From: Saccoglossus kowalevskii
Taxonomy: Eukaryota; Hemichordata; Enteropneusta; Harrimaniidae
Length of the DNA: 11,403 bases
Direction: 5' to 3'
NCBI RefSeq assembly: GCF_000003605.2
Contig: NW_003138969.1
Span: forward strand, 1-11,403
The first letter of the stretch is position 1. Each line of letters starts with the position of its first letter. Below are positions 1 through 8,047 of this stretch, piece by piece. Both the position numbers and the translations under genes were made by a program. Under the pieces are notes generated by a model, which did not search any database, was not told where the DNA came from, and worked only from the letters and a program-made list of their open reading frames with translations.

Positions 1-51
1 GTTATACTTCACTATAGGGATGTTACCAAAATAGTAGGACATATAATTCAG
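1..51 (+). repeat. Left-edge partial unit with GTTACC and TAGGACAT variants
   Basis: The window opens inside a unit, at GTTATACTTCAC. It has two rare changes, GATGTTACC (KpnI site lost) and TAGGACAT, followed by the ATTCAG tail. The same combination occurs only at 9445-9495, and the next unit is also alike until its tail. The two stretches therefore descend from one unit and are separated by 9444 bp (150 units minus 6 bp). Confidence 0.9.
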
Positions 52-114
52 TTGCCAGGAACTGCCATACTTCACTATAGGGATGGTACCAAAATAGTAG
101 CACATATAATTTTG

Positions 115-555
115 TTGTCGGGACCTGTTATACTTCACTATGGTGATGGTACCAAAATAGTAGCACATATAATTCAGTTGCCAGGAACTGCCATACTTCA
201 CTACAGGGATGGTACCAAAATGGTAGCAAATATAACTTAGTTGTTCGGAACAGCCATACTTCACTATAGGGATGGTACAAAAATAGTAGCACATATAATT
301 TAGTTGTCGGGACCTGTTATACTTCACTATTGGGATGGTACCAAAATAGTAGCTCATATAATTTTGTTGTCGGGACCTGTTATACTTCACTATAGGGATG
401 GTACCAAAATAGTAGCACATATAATTCAGTTGCCAGGAACTGCCATACTTCACTATAGGGATGGTACCAAAATAGTAGCAAATATAACTTAGTTGTTCGG
501 AACTGCCATACTTCACTATAGGGATGGTACCAAAATAGTAGCGCATATAATTTAG
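115..555 (+). repeat. Cassette copy 1: GGTGAT / ACAGG / GGTACA / TTGGGAT units
   Basis: Seven units in an ordered set of variants: GACCTG head with GGTGAT and ATTCAG tail (115), CCAGG head with CTACAGGG and ACTTAG tail (178), TTCGGAACAGCC head with GGTACA (241), TTGGGAT unit with GCTCAT (304), GACCTG with ATTCAG (367), CCAGG with ACTTAG (430), and TTCGG with GCGCAT (493). The same order is found at 4584-5087, 7102-7605 and 10691-11194, but there the TTGGGAT step is two units long. The unit at 304 joins the head of the first with the GCTCAT tail of the second, so one unit was lost by recombination. At 9370-9621 the four-unit part starting with this fused unit recurs. Confidence 0.85.
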
Positions 556-870
556 TTGTCGGGAACTGCCATACTTCACTATTGGGGTGGTACCAAAATA
601 GTAGCACATATAATTTTGTTGTCGGGACCTGTTATACTTCACTATAGGGATGGTACCAAAATAGTGGCACATATCATTTTGTTGTCGGGGACTGATATAC
701 TTCACTATAGGGATGGTACCAAAATAGTAGCACATATAATTTTGTTGCCAGGACTGCCATACTTTACTATAGGGATGGTACCAAAATAGTAGCACATATA
801 ATTTTTTTTGTCGGGAACTGCCATACTTCACTGTTGGGGTGGTACCAAAATAGTAGCACATATAATTTAG
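556..870 (+). repeat. Mixed units, including GACTGATAT and long-T tail
   Basis: Five units. The unit at 619 ends in GTGGCACATATCATTTTG and the next (682) has the rare GACTGATAT head; this pair recurs at 2821-2945 and 6346-6471. The unit at 745 has a one-base head deletion (CCAGGACTGCC), a CTTTAC variant and an eight-T run in its tail, so its length stays near 63 bp. Units 682-807 resemble 9748-9873, which keep the undeleted head. The unit at 808 and the unit at 556 both have a TTGGGGT centre. Confidence 0.8.
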
Positions 871-1933
871 TTGTCGGGACCTGTTGTACTTCACTATAGG
901 GGTGGTACCAACATAGTAGCACATATAATTTTGTTGTCATGGACTGTTATACTTCACTATAGTGATGGTACCAAAATAGGAGCACATATAATTTAGTTGT
1001 CGGGACTGTTATACTTCACTATAGTGATGGTACCAAAATAGTAGAACATATAATTTTGTTGTCAGGACCTGTTATACTTCACTATAGGGGTGGTACCAAA
1101 ATAGTAGCACATATAATGTTGTTGTCAGGGACTGTTATACTTCACTATAGTGATGGTACCAAAATAGTAGCACATATAATTTAGTTGTCGGGACTGTTAT
1201 ACTTCACTATAGTGATGGTACCAAAATAGGAGCACATATATAATTTAGTTGTCTGGAATGTTATACTTCACTATAGTGATGGTACCAAAATAGGAGCACA
1301 TATAATTTAGTTGTCGGGACTGTTATACTTCACTATAGTGATGGTACCAAAATAGTAGCACATATAATTTTGTTGTCGGGACCTGTTATACTTCACTATA
1401 GGGGTGGTACCAAAATAGTAGCACATATAATTTTGTTGTCATGGACTGTGATACTTCACTATAGTGATGGTACCAAAATAGGAGCACATATAATTTTGTT
1501 GTCAGGGACTGTTATACTTCACTATAGTGATGGTACCAAAATAGTAGCACATATAATTTAGTTGTCGGTACTGTTTTACTTCACTATAGTGATGGTACCA
1601 AAATAGTAGCACATATAATTTTGTTGGCGGGAACTGCTATACTTCACTAAAGGGATGGTACCAAAATAGTAGCACATATAATTTTGTTGTCGGGGACTGT
1701 TATACTTCACTATAGGGGTGGTACCAAAATAGTAGCACATATAATTTAGTTGTCGGGACTGTTATACTTCACTATAGTGATGGTACCAAAATAGTAGCAC
1801 ATATAATTTTGTTGGCGGGAACTGCTATACTTCACTATAGGGATGGTACCAAAATAGTAGCACATATAATTTTTTTGTCGGGAACTGCCATACTTCATAT
1901 AGGGATGATACCAAAATAGTAGCACATATAATG
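871..1933 (+). repeat. Domain rich in AGTGAT units and the 62-bp subfamily
   Basis: Most units here have CACTATAGTGATGG in place of CACTATAGGGATGG, and many have a GACTGTTAT head. Six units (997, 1185, 1249, 1311, 1562, 1750) lack one A in the head (GGGACTG or equivalent for GGGAACTG) and belong to the 62-bp subfamily; the one at 1185 gains a TA in its tail. GGAGCACAT for GTAGCACAT is also concentrated here (units at 934, 1185, 1249, 1436). The domain looks like local spread of one subfamily, with TCAGGGACTG, TCATGGACTG and GACCTG units between. The last unit (1875) has CTTCATATAG (one C lost), GATACC for GGTACC and an ATGTTG tail. Confidence 0.85.
1236..1243 (+). repeat. TA-expanded tail, ATATATAA
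   Basis: The unit that begins at 1185 reads CACATATATAATTTAG where other units read CACATATAATTTAG. The extra TA is a single dinucleotide slippage event and, with the one-base head deletion, makes this unit 64 bp. Confidence 0.85.
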
Positions 1934-2250
1934 TTGTTGTCGGGAACTGCCATACTTCACTGTAGGGGTGGTACCAAAATAGTAGCACATATAATTTAGT
2001 TGTCGGGACCTGTTATACTTCACTATAGGGGTGGTACCAAAATAGTAGCACATATAATTTTGTTGTCAGGGACTGTTATACTTCACTATAGTGATGGTAC
2101 CAAAATATTAGCACATATAATTTAGTTGTCGGGACTGTTATACTTCACTATAGTGATGGTACCAAAATAGTAGCACATATAATTTTGTTGGCGGGAACTG
2201 CTATACTTCACTATAGGGATGGTGCCAAAATAGTAGCACATATAATTTTT

Positions 2251-2313
2251 TTGTCGGGAACTGCCATACTTCACTATAGGGATGGTACCAAAATAGTAGC
2301 ACATATAATTTTG
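2251..2313 (+). repeat. Reference (near-consensus) satellite unit
   Basis: This unit carries the commonest state at almost every position and is a good reference. From left: head TTGTCGGGAACTGCCATAC; CTTCACTATA; centre GGGATGG leading into the KpnI site GGTACC; AAAATAGTAGCACATATAA; tail TTTTG. Base composition is about 38% GC. Most variation between units falls in the 13-14 bases after TTG, in the three or four bases after CACTATA (AGGGAT, AGGGGT, AGTGAT, TGGGAT, GGTGAT, ATGGAT), in GTAGCACAT (GTGGCACAT, GTAGCAAAT, GTAGCTCAT, GGAGCACAT), and in the tail. The phase used here, starting at TTG, is arbitrary; linkage of tails with following heads suggests the KpnI site would be an equally good boundary. 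Confidence 0.95.
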
Positions 2314-2341
2314 TTGTCGGGAACTGCCATACTTCACCGTA

Positions 2342-2352
2342 GGGGGGGGGGG
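2342..2352 (+). repeat. Poly-G tract, 11 G
   Basis: Eleven consecutive G replace the usual GGGGTGG before TACC. The preceding bases are CACCGTA rather than CACTATA. The T that normally splits the G run is gone, so the tract can slip. The unit is 67 bp long as a result. Confidence 0.95.
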
Positions 2353-2692
2353 TACCAAAATAGTAGCACATATAATTTAGTTGTCAGGAACTGCCATACT
2401 TCACGATAGGGATGGTACCAAAATAGTAGCACATATAATTTTGTTGTCGGGACCTGTTATACTTCACTATAGGGGTGGTACCAAAATAGTAGCACATATA
2501 ATTTTGTTGGCGGGAACTGCTATACTTCACTATAGGGATGGTACAAAAATAGTGGCAAATATAATTTAGTTGCCAGGAACTGCCATACTTCACTATAGGG
2601 ATGGTACCAAAATAGTAGCACATATAATTTAGTTGTCGGGACAGTTATACTTCACTATAGTGATGGTACCAAAATAGTAGCACATATAATTT

Positions 2693-2942
2693 TTTTGTCG
2701 GGAACTGCCATACTTCACTATAGGGATGGTACCAAAATAGTAGCACATATAATTTTGTTGTCAGGGACTGTTATACTTCACTATAGTGATGGTACCAAAA
2801 TAGTAGCACATATAATTTAGTTGTCGGGACTGTTATACTTCACTATAGGGATGGTACCAAAATAGTGGCACATATCATTTTGTTGTCGGGGACTGATATA
2901 CTTCACTATAGGGATGGTACCAAAATAGTAGCACATATAATT
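2693..2942 (+). repeat. Four units between the two duplicated blocks
   Basis: Four units separate the two 12-unit blocks and complete the 16-unit spacing. They have GAACTGCC (2695), TCAGGGACTG with AGTGAT (2758), a 62-bp GACTGTTAT unit that carries the GTGGCACATATCATTTTG tail (2821), and the GACTGATAT unit (2883). The last two resemble 619-744 and 6346-6471. These four units have no copy before 1934, so the window does not show a complete 16-unit repeat. Confidence 0.85.
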
Positions 2943-3698
2943 TTGTTGTCGGGAACTGCCATACTTCACTGTAGGGGTGGTACCAAAATAGTAGCACATA
3001 TAATTTAGTTGTCGGGACCTGTTATACTTCACTATAGGGGTGGTACCAAAATAGTAGCACATATAATTTTGTTGTCAGGGACTGTTATACTTCACTATAG
3101 TGATGGTACCAAAATATTAGCACATATAATTTAGTTGTCGGGACTGTTATACTTCACTATAGTGATGGTACCAAAATAGTAGCACATATAATTTTGTTGG
3201 CGGGAACTGCTATACTTCACTATAGGGATGGTGCCAAAATAGTAGCACATATAATTTTTTTGTCGGGAACTGCCATACTTCACTATAGGGATGGTACCAA
3301 AATAGTAGCACATATAATTTTGTTGTCGGGAACTGCCATACTTCACCGTAGGGGGGGGTACCAAAATAGTAGCACATATAATTTAGTTGTCAGGAACTGC
3401 CATACTTCACGATAGGGATGGTACCAAAATAGTAGCACATATAATTTTGTTGTCGGGACCTGTTATACTTCACTATAGGGGTGGTACCAAAATAGTAGCA
3501 CATATAATTTTGTTGGCGGGAACTGCTATACTTCACTATAGGGATGGTACAAAAATAGTGGCAAATATAATTTAGTTGCCAGGAACTGCCATACTTCACT
3601 ATAGGGATGGTACCAAAATAGGAGCACATATAATTTAGTTGTCGGGACAGTTATACTTCACTATAGTGATGGTACCAAAATAGTAGCACATATAATTT
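2943..3698 (+). repeat. Twelve-unit duplicated block, copy 2
   Basis: Copy of 1934-2692, described there. The offset between copies is 1009 bp before the poly-G tract and 1006 bp after it, explained wholly by the three-G difference. The near absence of other changes over 756 bp, in an array whose units commonly differ at several positions, means this duplication is recent or was recently homogenised. An assembly duplication could look the same. Confidence 0.95.
3351..3358 (+). repeat. Poly-G tract, 8 G
   Basis: Counterpart of the 11-G tract at 2342-2352, in the same CACCGTA context. It is the only length difference between the two 12-unit blocks. The unit is 64 bp. Confidence 0.95.
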
Positions 3699-4454
3699 AG
3701 TTGTAAGGAACTGCCATACTTCACTATAGTGATGGTACCAAAATAGTAGCACATATAATTTAGCTGCCAGGAACTGCCATATTTCACTATAGGGATGGTA
3801 CCAAAATAGTAGCACATATAATTTAGTTGTCGGGAACTCCCATACTTCACTATAGGGATGGTACCAAAATAGTAGCACATATAATTTAGTTGTCTGGAAC
3901 TGTTGTACTTCACTATAGGGATGGTACCAAAATAGTAGCACATATAACTTAGTTGTTCGGAACTTCCATACTTCACTATAGGGATGGTACCAAAATAGTG
4001 GCACATATAATTGTGTTGTCTGGAACTGCTTCACTTCACTATAGGAATGGTACCAAAATAGTGGCACATATAATTTAGTTGTTGGGAACTGCCATACTTC
4101 ATTATAGGGATGGTACCAAAATAGTAGCACATATAATTTTGTTGTCGGGAACTGCTTTACTTCACTATAGTGATGGTACCAAAATAGTAGCACATATAAT
4201 TTAGTTGTCCGGAACTGCCATAACTTCACTATAGGGATGGTACCAAAATAGTAGCACATATAATTTAGTTGTCGGGAACTGTTATACTTCACTATAGGGA
4301 TGGTACCAAAATAGTAGCACATATACCTTAGTTGTTCAGAACTGCCATACTTCACTATAGGGATGGTACCAAAATAGTGGCGCATATAATTGTGTTGTCT
4401 GGAACTGCTTTACTTCACTATAGGAATGGTACCAAAATAGTAGCACATATAATT
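3699..4454 (+). repeat. Units with TTCGG, TCTGG and TTGGG heads; internal 6-unit echo
   Basis: Twelve units that differ from the rest in several ways: TAAGG head (3701), ATTTAGCTG join (3758 region), TCTGGAACTG heads (3890, 4016, 4395), AGGAATGG centre (4016, 4395), ATTGTG tail (3953, 4332, 4395), CTTCATTATAG (4079) and an inserted A in CCATAACTTC (4205, 64 bp). The three-unit series 3890-4078 recurs, with a few changes, at 4269-4457, six units downstream. Units 4079-4268 recur at 8614-8803 (offset 4535 bp), and 4269-4457 at 8930-9118 (offset 4661 bp). Confidence 0.85.
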
Positions 4455-5065
4455 GTGTTGTCGGGGACTGTTATACTTCACTATAGGGATGGTACCAAAA
4501 TAGTGGCAAATACAATTTTGTTGGCGGGAACTGCTATACTTCACTATTGGGATGGTACCAAAATAGTAGCACATATAATTTTGTTGTCGGGACCTGTTAT
4601 ACTTCACTATGGTGATGGTACCAAAATAGTAGCACATATAATTCAGTTGCCAGGAACTGCCATACTTCACTACAGGGATGGTACCAAAATGGTAGCAAAT
4701 ATAACTTAGTTGTTCGGAACAGCCATACTTCACTATAGGGATGGTACAAAAATAGTAGCACATATAATTTAGTTGTCGGGACCTGTTATACTTCACTATT
4801 GGGATGGTACCAAAATAGTAGCACATATAATTTTGTTGGCGGGAACTGCTATACTTCACTATTGGGATGGTACCAAAATAGTAGCTCATATAATTTTGTT
4901 GTCGGGACCTGTTACACTTCACTATAGGGATGGTACCAAAATAGTAGCACATATAATTCAGTTGCCAGGAACTGCCATACTTCACTATAGGGATGGTACC
5001 AAAATAGTAGCAAATATTACTTAGTTGTTCAGAACTGCCATACTTCACTATAGGGATGGTACCAA
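4455..5065 (+). repeat. Ten-unit long-range block, copy 1
   Basis: This 611-bp stretch matches 10562-11172 at a constant offset of 6107 bp (97 units minus 4 bp). By eye three differences are seen: positions equivalent to 4584 and 4587 (TTGTCGGG against GTGACGGG) and C at 4915 (T in the other copy). Shared markers include GCAAATACAATTTTG, the TTGGGAT pair with GCTCAT, CTACAGGG, GGTACA and AATATTACTTAG. A more diverged copy of part of it lies at 7102-7605 (offset 2518 bp) and a shortened one at 115-555. Confidence 0.92.
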
Positions 5066-5244
5066 AATAGTAGCGCATATAATTTAGTTGTCGGGAACTC
5101 CCATACTTCACTATAGGGGTGGTACTAAAATAGTAGCACATATAGTTTTGTTGTCGGGGACTGTTATACTTCACTATAGGGGTGGTACTAAAATAGTAGC
5201 ACATATAATTTTGTTGTCGGGACCTGTTATACTTCACTATAGGG
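4916..5244 (+). repeat. Perfect local duplication, copy 1 (8 units apart)
   Basis: This 329-bp segment is identical by eye to 5420-5748, exactly 504 bp (8 x 63) downstream. It includes the markers AATATTACTTAG, TTCAGAACTG, GCGCAT, GAACTCCCATAC, two GGTACT units and ATATAGTTTTG. Copy 1 overlaps the right part of the ten-unit block at 4455-5065, so it joins two duplications of different range. Confidence 0.93.
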
Positions 5245-5419
5245 ATGGTACCAAAATAGTGGCACATATCATTTTGTTGTCGGGGACTGTTATACTTCAC
5301 TATAGGGGTGGTACCAAAATAGTAGCACATATAATTTTGTTGCTAGGAACTGCCACATTTCACTATACGGATGGTACCAAAATAGTAGCACATATAATTT
5401 AGTTCTCAGGAACTGCCAT
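5245..5419 (+). repeat. Units between the perfect 8-unit copies
   Basis: Contains the GTGGCACATATCATTTTG tail, a GGACTG / AGGGGT unit (5277), a unit with CTAGGAACTGCCACATTTC and ACGGAT (5340), and the junction AGTTCTCAGG, where TTG is changed to TTC (5403). The last two units carry private changes not seen elsewhere. Confidence 0.8.
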
Positions 5420-5748
5420 ACTTCACTATAGGGATGGTACCAAAATAGTAGCACATATAATTCAGTTGCCAGGAACTGCCATACTTCACTATAGGGATGG
5501 TACCAAAATAGTAGCAAATATTACTTAGTTGTTCAGAACTGCCATACTTCACTATAGGGATGGTACCAAAATAGTAGCGCATATAATTTAGTTGTCGGGA
5601 ACTCCCATACTTCACTATAGGGGTGGTACTAAAATAGTAGCACATATAGTTTTGTTGTCGGGGACTGTTATACTTCACTATAGGGGTGGTACTAAAATAG
5701 TAGCACATATAATTTTGTTGTCGGGACCTGTTATACTTCACTATAGGG
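5420..5748 (+). repeat. Perfect local duplication, copy 2
   Basis: Identical copy of 4916-5244. The flanks differ at once on both sides: CTGCCATAC here against CTGTTACAC upstream, and AGGGGT here against AGGGAT downstream. This is what an unequal exchange or conversion tract inside an array would leave. Confidence 0.93.
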
Positions 5749-5906
5749 GTGGTACCAAAATAGTAGCACGTATAATTTTGTTGGCGGGAACTGCTATACT
5801 TCACTATAGGGATGGTACCAAAATAGTGCCAAATATAATTTAGTTGCCAGGAACTGTCATACTTCACTATAGGGATGGTACCAAAATAGTAGCACATATA
5901 ATTTAG
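5718..5906 (+). repeat. Three-unit set with GCACGTAT, copy 1
   Basis: A GACCTG / AGGGGT unit with GCACGTATAATT, then a GCGGG unit with GTGCCAAAT, then a CCAGG unit with ACTGTCATAC. The same set occurs at 6850-7039, 18 units away, where the middle unit has an extra A (64 bp) and GTGGCAAAT. A related set without GCACGTAT is at 2444-2632 and 3450-3638. Confidence 0.85.
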
Positions 5907-6471
5907 TTGTCGGGACAGTTATACTTCACTATAGTGATGGTACCAAAATAGTAGCACATATAATTTTTTTGTCGGGAACTGCCATACTTCACTGTAGGGG
6001 TGGTACCAAAATAGTAGCACATATAATTTAGTTGTCGGGACTGTTATACTTCACTATAGTGATGGTACCAAAATAGTAGCACATATAATTTTGTTGGCGG
6101 GAACTGCTTTAATTCACTATAGGGATGGTACCAAAATAGTAGTACATATAATTTTGTTGGCGGGAACTGCTATACTTCACTATAGGGATGGTACCAAAAT
6201 AGTAGCGCATATAATTTAGTTGTCGGGAACTCCCATACTTCACTATAGGGGTGCTACTAAAATAGTAGCACATATAGTTTTCTTGTCGGAGACTGTTATA
6301 CTTCACTATAGGGGTGGTCCTAAAATAGTAGCACATATAATTTTGTTGTCGGGACCTGTTATACTTCACTATAGGGATGGTACCAAAATAGTGGCACATA
6401 TCATTTTGTTGTCGGGGACTGATATACTTCACTATAGGGATGGTACCAAAATAGTAGCACATATAATTTTG
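5907..6471 (+). repeat. Mixed units, including GGTCCT and TTTTCTTG variants
   Basis: Two 62-bp units (5907, 6032), two GCGGG units with GTAGTACAT or AATTCAC changes (6094, 6157), then a marked series: GAACTCCC with GCTACT and ATAGTTTTC (6220), GGAGACTG with GGTCCT (6283), GACCTG with ATATCATTTTG (6346) and GACTGATAT (6409). This series recurs at 9622-9810 (offset 3402 bp at the start), but there the GACCTG unit is missing. Confidence 0.85.
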
Positions 6472-6660
6472 TTGCCAGGAACTGCCATACTTCACTATAT
6501 GGATGGTACCAAAATAGTAGCACATATAATTTTGTTGCCAGGAACTGCCATACTTCACTATAGGGATGGTACCAAAATAGTAGCACATATAATTTTGTTG
6601 CCAGGAACTGCCATACTTCACTATAGTGATGGTACCAAAATAGTAGCACATATAATTTTT
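6472..6660 (+). repeat. Run of three consecutive CCAGG-head units
   Basis: Units at 6472, 6535 and 6598 all have TTGCCAGGAACTGCC heads. Elsewhere CCAGG units occur singly. They differ only in the centre (ATGGAT, AGGGAT, AGTGAT) and in the tail of the third (TTTTTTTG). This looks like a local one-unit expansion. Confidence 0.85.
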
Positions 6661-7101
6661 TTGTCGGGAACTGCCATACTTCACTATAGGGATGGTACCA
6701 AAATAGAAGCACATATAATTTTGTTGTCGGGAACTGCCATACTTCACTATAGTGATGGTACCAAAATAGTAGCACATATAATTTAGTTGTCGGTAACTGC
6801 CATACTTCACTATAGTGATGGTACCAAAATAGTAGCACATATAATTTTGTTGTCGGGACCTGTTATACTTCACTATAGGGGTGGTACCAAAATAGTAGCA
6901 CGTATAATTTTGTTGGCGGGAACTGCTATACTTCACTATAGGGATGGTACCAAAAATAGTGGCAAATATAATTTAGTTGCCAGGAACTGTCATACTTCAC
7001 TATAGGGATGGTACCAAAATAGTAGCACATATAATTTAGTTGTCGGGACTGTTATACTTCACTATAGTGATGGTACCAAAATAGTAGCACATATAATTTT
7101 G
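6661..7101 (+). repeat. Mixed units and GCACGTAT set, copy 2
   Basis: GAACTGCC units with AGTGAT or AGAAGCAC (6661, 6724), a TCGGTAACTG unit (6787), then the three-unit GCACGTAT set (6850-7039) and a 62-bp AGTGAT unit (7040). The unit at 6913 has one extra A after GGTACC and is 64 bp. Confidence 0.82.
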
Positions 7102-7667
7102 TTGCCGGGACCTGTTATACATCACTATGGTGATGGTACCAAAATAGTAGTACATATAATTCAGTTGCCCGGAACTGCCATACTTCACTATAGGGATGGT
7201 ACCAAAATGGTAGCAAATATAACTTAGTTGTTCGGAACAGCCATACTTCACTATAGGGATGGTACAAAAATAGTAGCACATATAATTTAGTTGTCGGGAC
7301 CTGTTATACTTCACTATTGGGATGGTACCAAAATAGTAGCACATATAATTTTGTTGGCGGGAACTGCTATACTTCACTATTGGGATGGTACCAAAATAGT
7401 AGCTCATATAATTTTGTTGTCGGGACCTGTTATACTTCACTATAGGGATGGTACCAAAATAGTAGCACATATAATTCAGTTGCCAGGAACTTCCATACTC
7501 CACTATAGGGATGGTACCAAAATAGTAGCAAATATAACTTAGTTGTTCAGAACTGCCATACTTCACTATAGGGATGGTACCAAAATAGTAGCGCATATAA
7601 TTTAGTTGTCGGGATCTCCCATACTTCACTATAGGGTGGTACTAAAATAGTAGCACATATAGTTTTG
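7102..7667 (+). repeat. Diverged copy of the 4584 cassette
   Basis: Nine units in the order seen at 4584-5150, at an offset of 2518 bp: GGTGAT, ATGGTAGCAAAT with ACTTAG, GGTACA, two TTGGGAT units, GACCTG with ATTCAG, CCAGG, TTCAGAACTG with GCGCAT, and a GGTACT unit. It has private changes not in the other copies: CCGGGACCTG, ACATCAC, GTAGTACAT, CCCGGAACTG, ACTTCCATACTCCAC, GGGATCTCCC and a one-base deletion AGGGTGG (62-bp unit at 7606). It is therefore older than the pair 4455-5065 and 10562-11172. Confidence 0.88.
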
Positions 7668-8047
7668 TTGTCGGGGACTGTTATACTTCACTATAGGGAT
7701 GGTACCAAAATAGTGGCACATATCATTTTGTTGTCGGGGACTGTTATACTTCACTATAGGGGTGGTACCAAAATAGTAGCACATATAATTTTGTTGTCAG
7801 GAACTACCATACTTTACTATAGGGATGGTACCAAAATAGTAGCACATATAATTTTTTTGTCGGGAACTGCCATACTTTACTATAGGGATGGTACCAAAAT
7901 AGTAGCACATATAATTTTGTTGTCGGGAACTGCTCATACATCACTATAAAGGGTGGTACCAAAATAGTAGCACATATAATTTTGTTGGCGGGAACTGCTA
8001 TACTTCACTATAGGGGTGGTACCAAAATAGTAGCACATATAATTTTG
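7668..8047 (+). repeat. Stretch with clustered small indels
   Basis: Six units. Units at 7794 and 7857 share CATACTTTAC. The unit at 7920 is 65 bp and reads CTGCTCATACATCACTATAAAGGG, split here only by its changes: an extra C, CATCAC for CTTCAC, and extra A bases after CTATA. The junction near 8047 has lost a T (TTTTGTGTCAGG for TTTTGTTGTCAGG). Together with the deletion at 7606 this is the most indel-rich stretch of the window. Confidence 0.8.

Larger units (their letters stand above)
1934..2692 (+). repeat. Twelve-unit duplicated block, copy 1
   Basis: This 759-bp stretch is nearly identical to 2943-3698. I aligned them by eye and found two differences: the poly-G tract (11 G here, 8 G there) and one substitution (T at 2616, G at 3622). 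Private variants shared by both copies confirm common descent: AAAATATTAGCAC, GGTGCC, CTTCACCGTAGG, CTTCACGATAGG, and GGTACAAAAATAGTGGC. The two copies start 1009 bp apart, that is 16 units. Identity starts just after the ATGTTG / ATTTTG difference and stops at the tail of the twelfth unit (TTTTTTTG against TTTAG). Confidence 0.95.

Noticed and set aside
105-150. Bacterial-type promoters (TATAAT in the tail; TTGTCG with TATAGG 18 bp downstream)
   Set aside because: These strings recur in every unit as part of the satellite, the match is weak outside TATAAT, and no gene follows.
133-156. True phage T7 promoters in the array
   Set aside because: Only 12 bases match; the upstream specificity bases differ and a nuclear satellite has no such polymerase. 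Kept only as a possible laboratory artefact.
2441-2460. CENP-B box in the TTGTCGGGA head
   Set aside because: Only the CGGGA end fits. The essential TTCG at the other end and the central A are absent in the aligned positions.
1934-3698. A regular 16-unit higher-order repeat
   Set aside because: Only 12 of the 16 units are duplicated, there are just two copies, and other cassettes recur at 8, 18, 31, 40, 57, 71 and 97 units.
4410-5330. A 306-codon minus-strand frame of 21-residue repeats (FGTIPIVKY) as a real repetitive protein gene
   Set aside because: The same stretch is open in other frames, the repeat is exactly 21 codons, indels of one base are frequent, and frames end at these indels. 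No start context, intron or non-repeat end is visible. The frame is a product of the unit.
6220-6786. A 188-codon plus-strand frame of ILHYRDGTKIVAHII repeats
   Set aside because: It is open only while tails read TTTTG; a TTTAG tail gives TAG at once. Frame length simply tracks the run of TTTTG tails.
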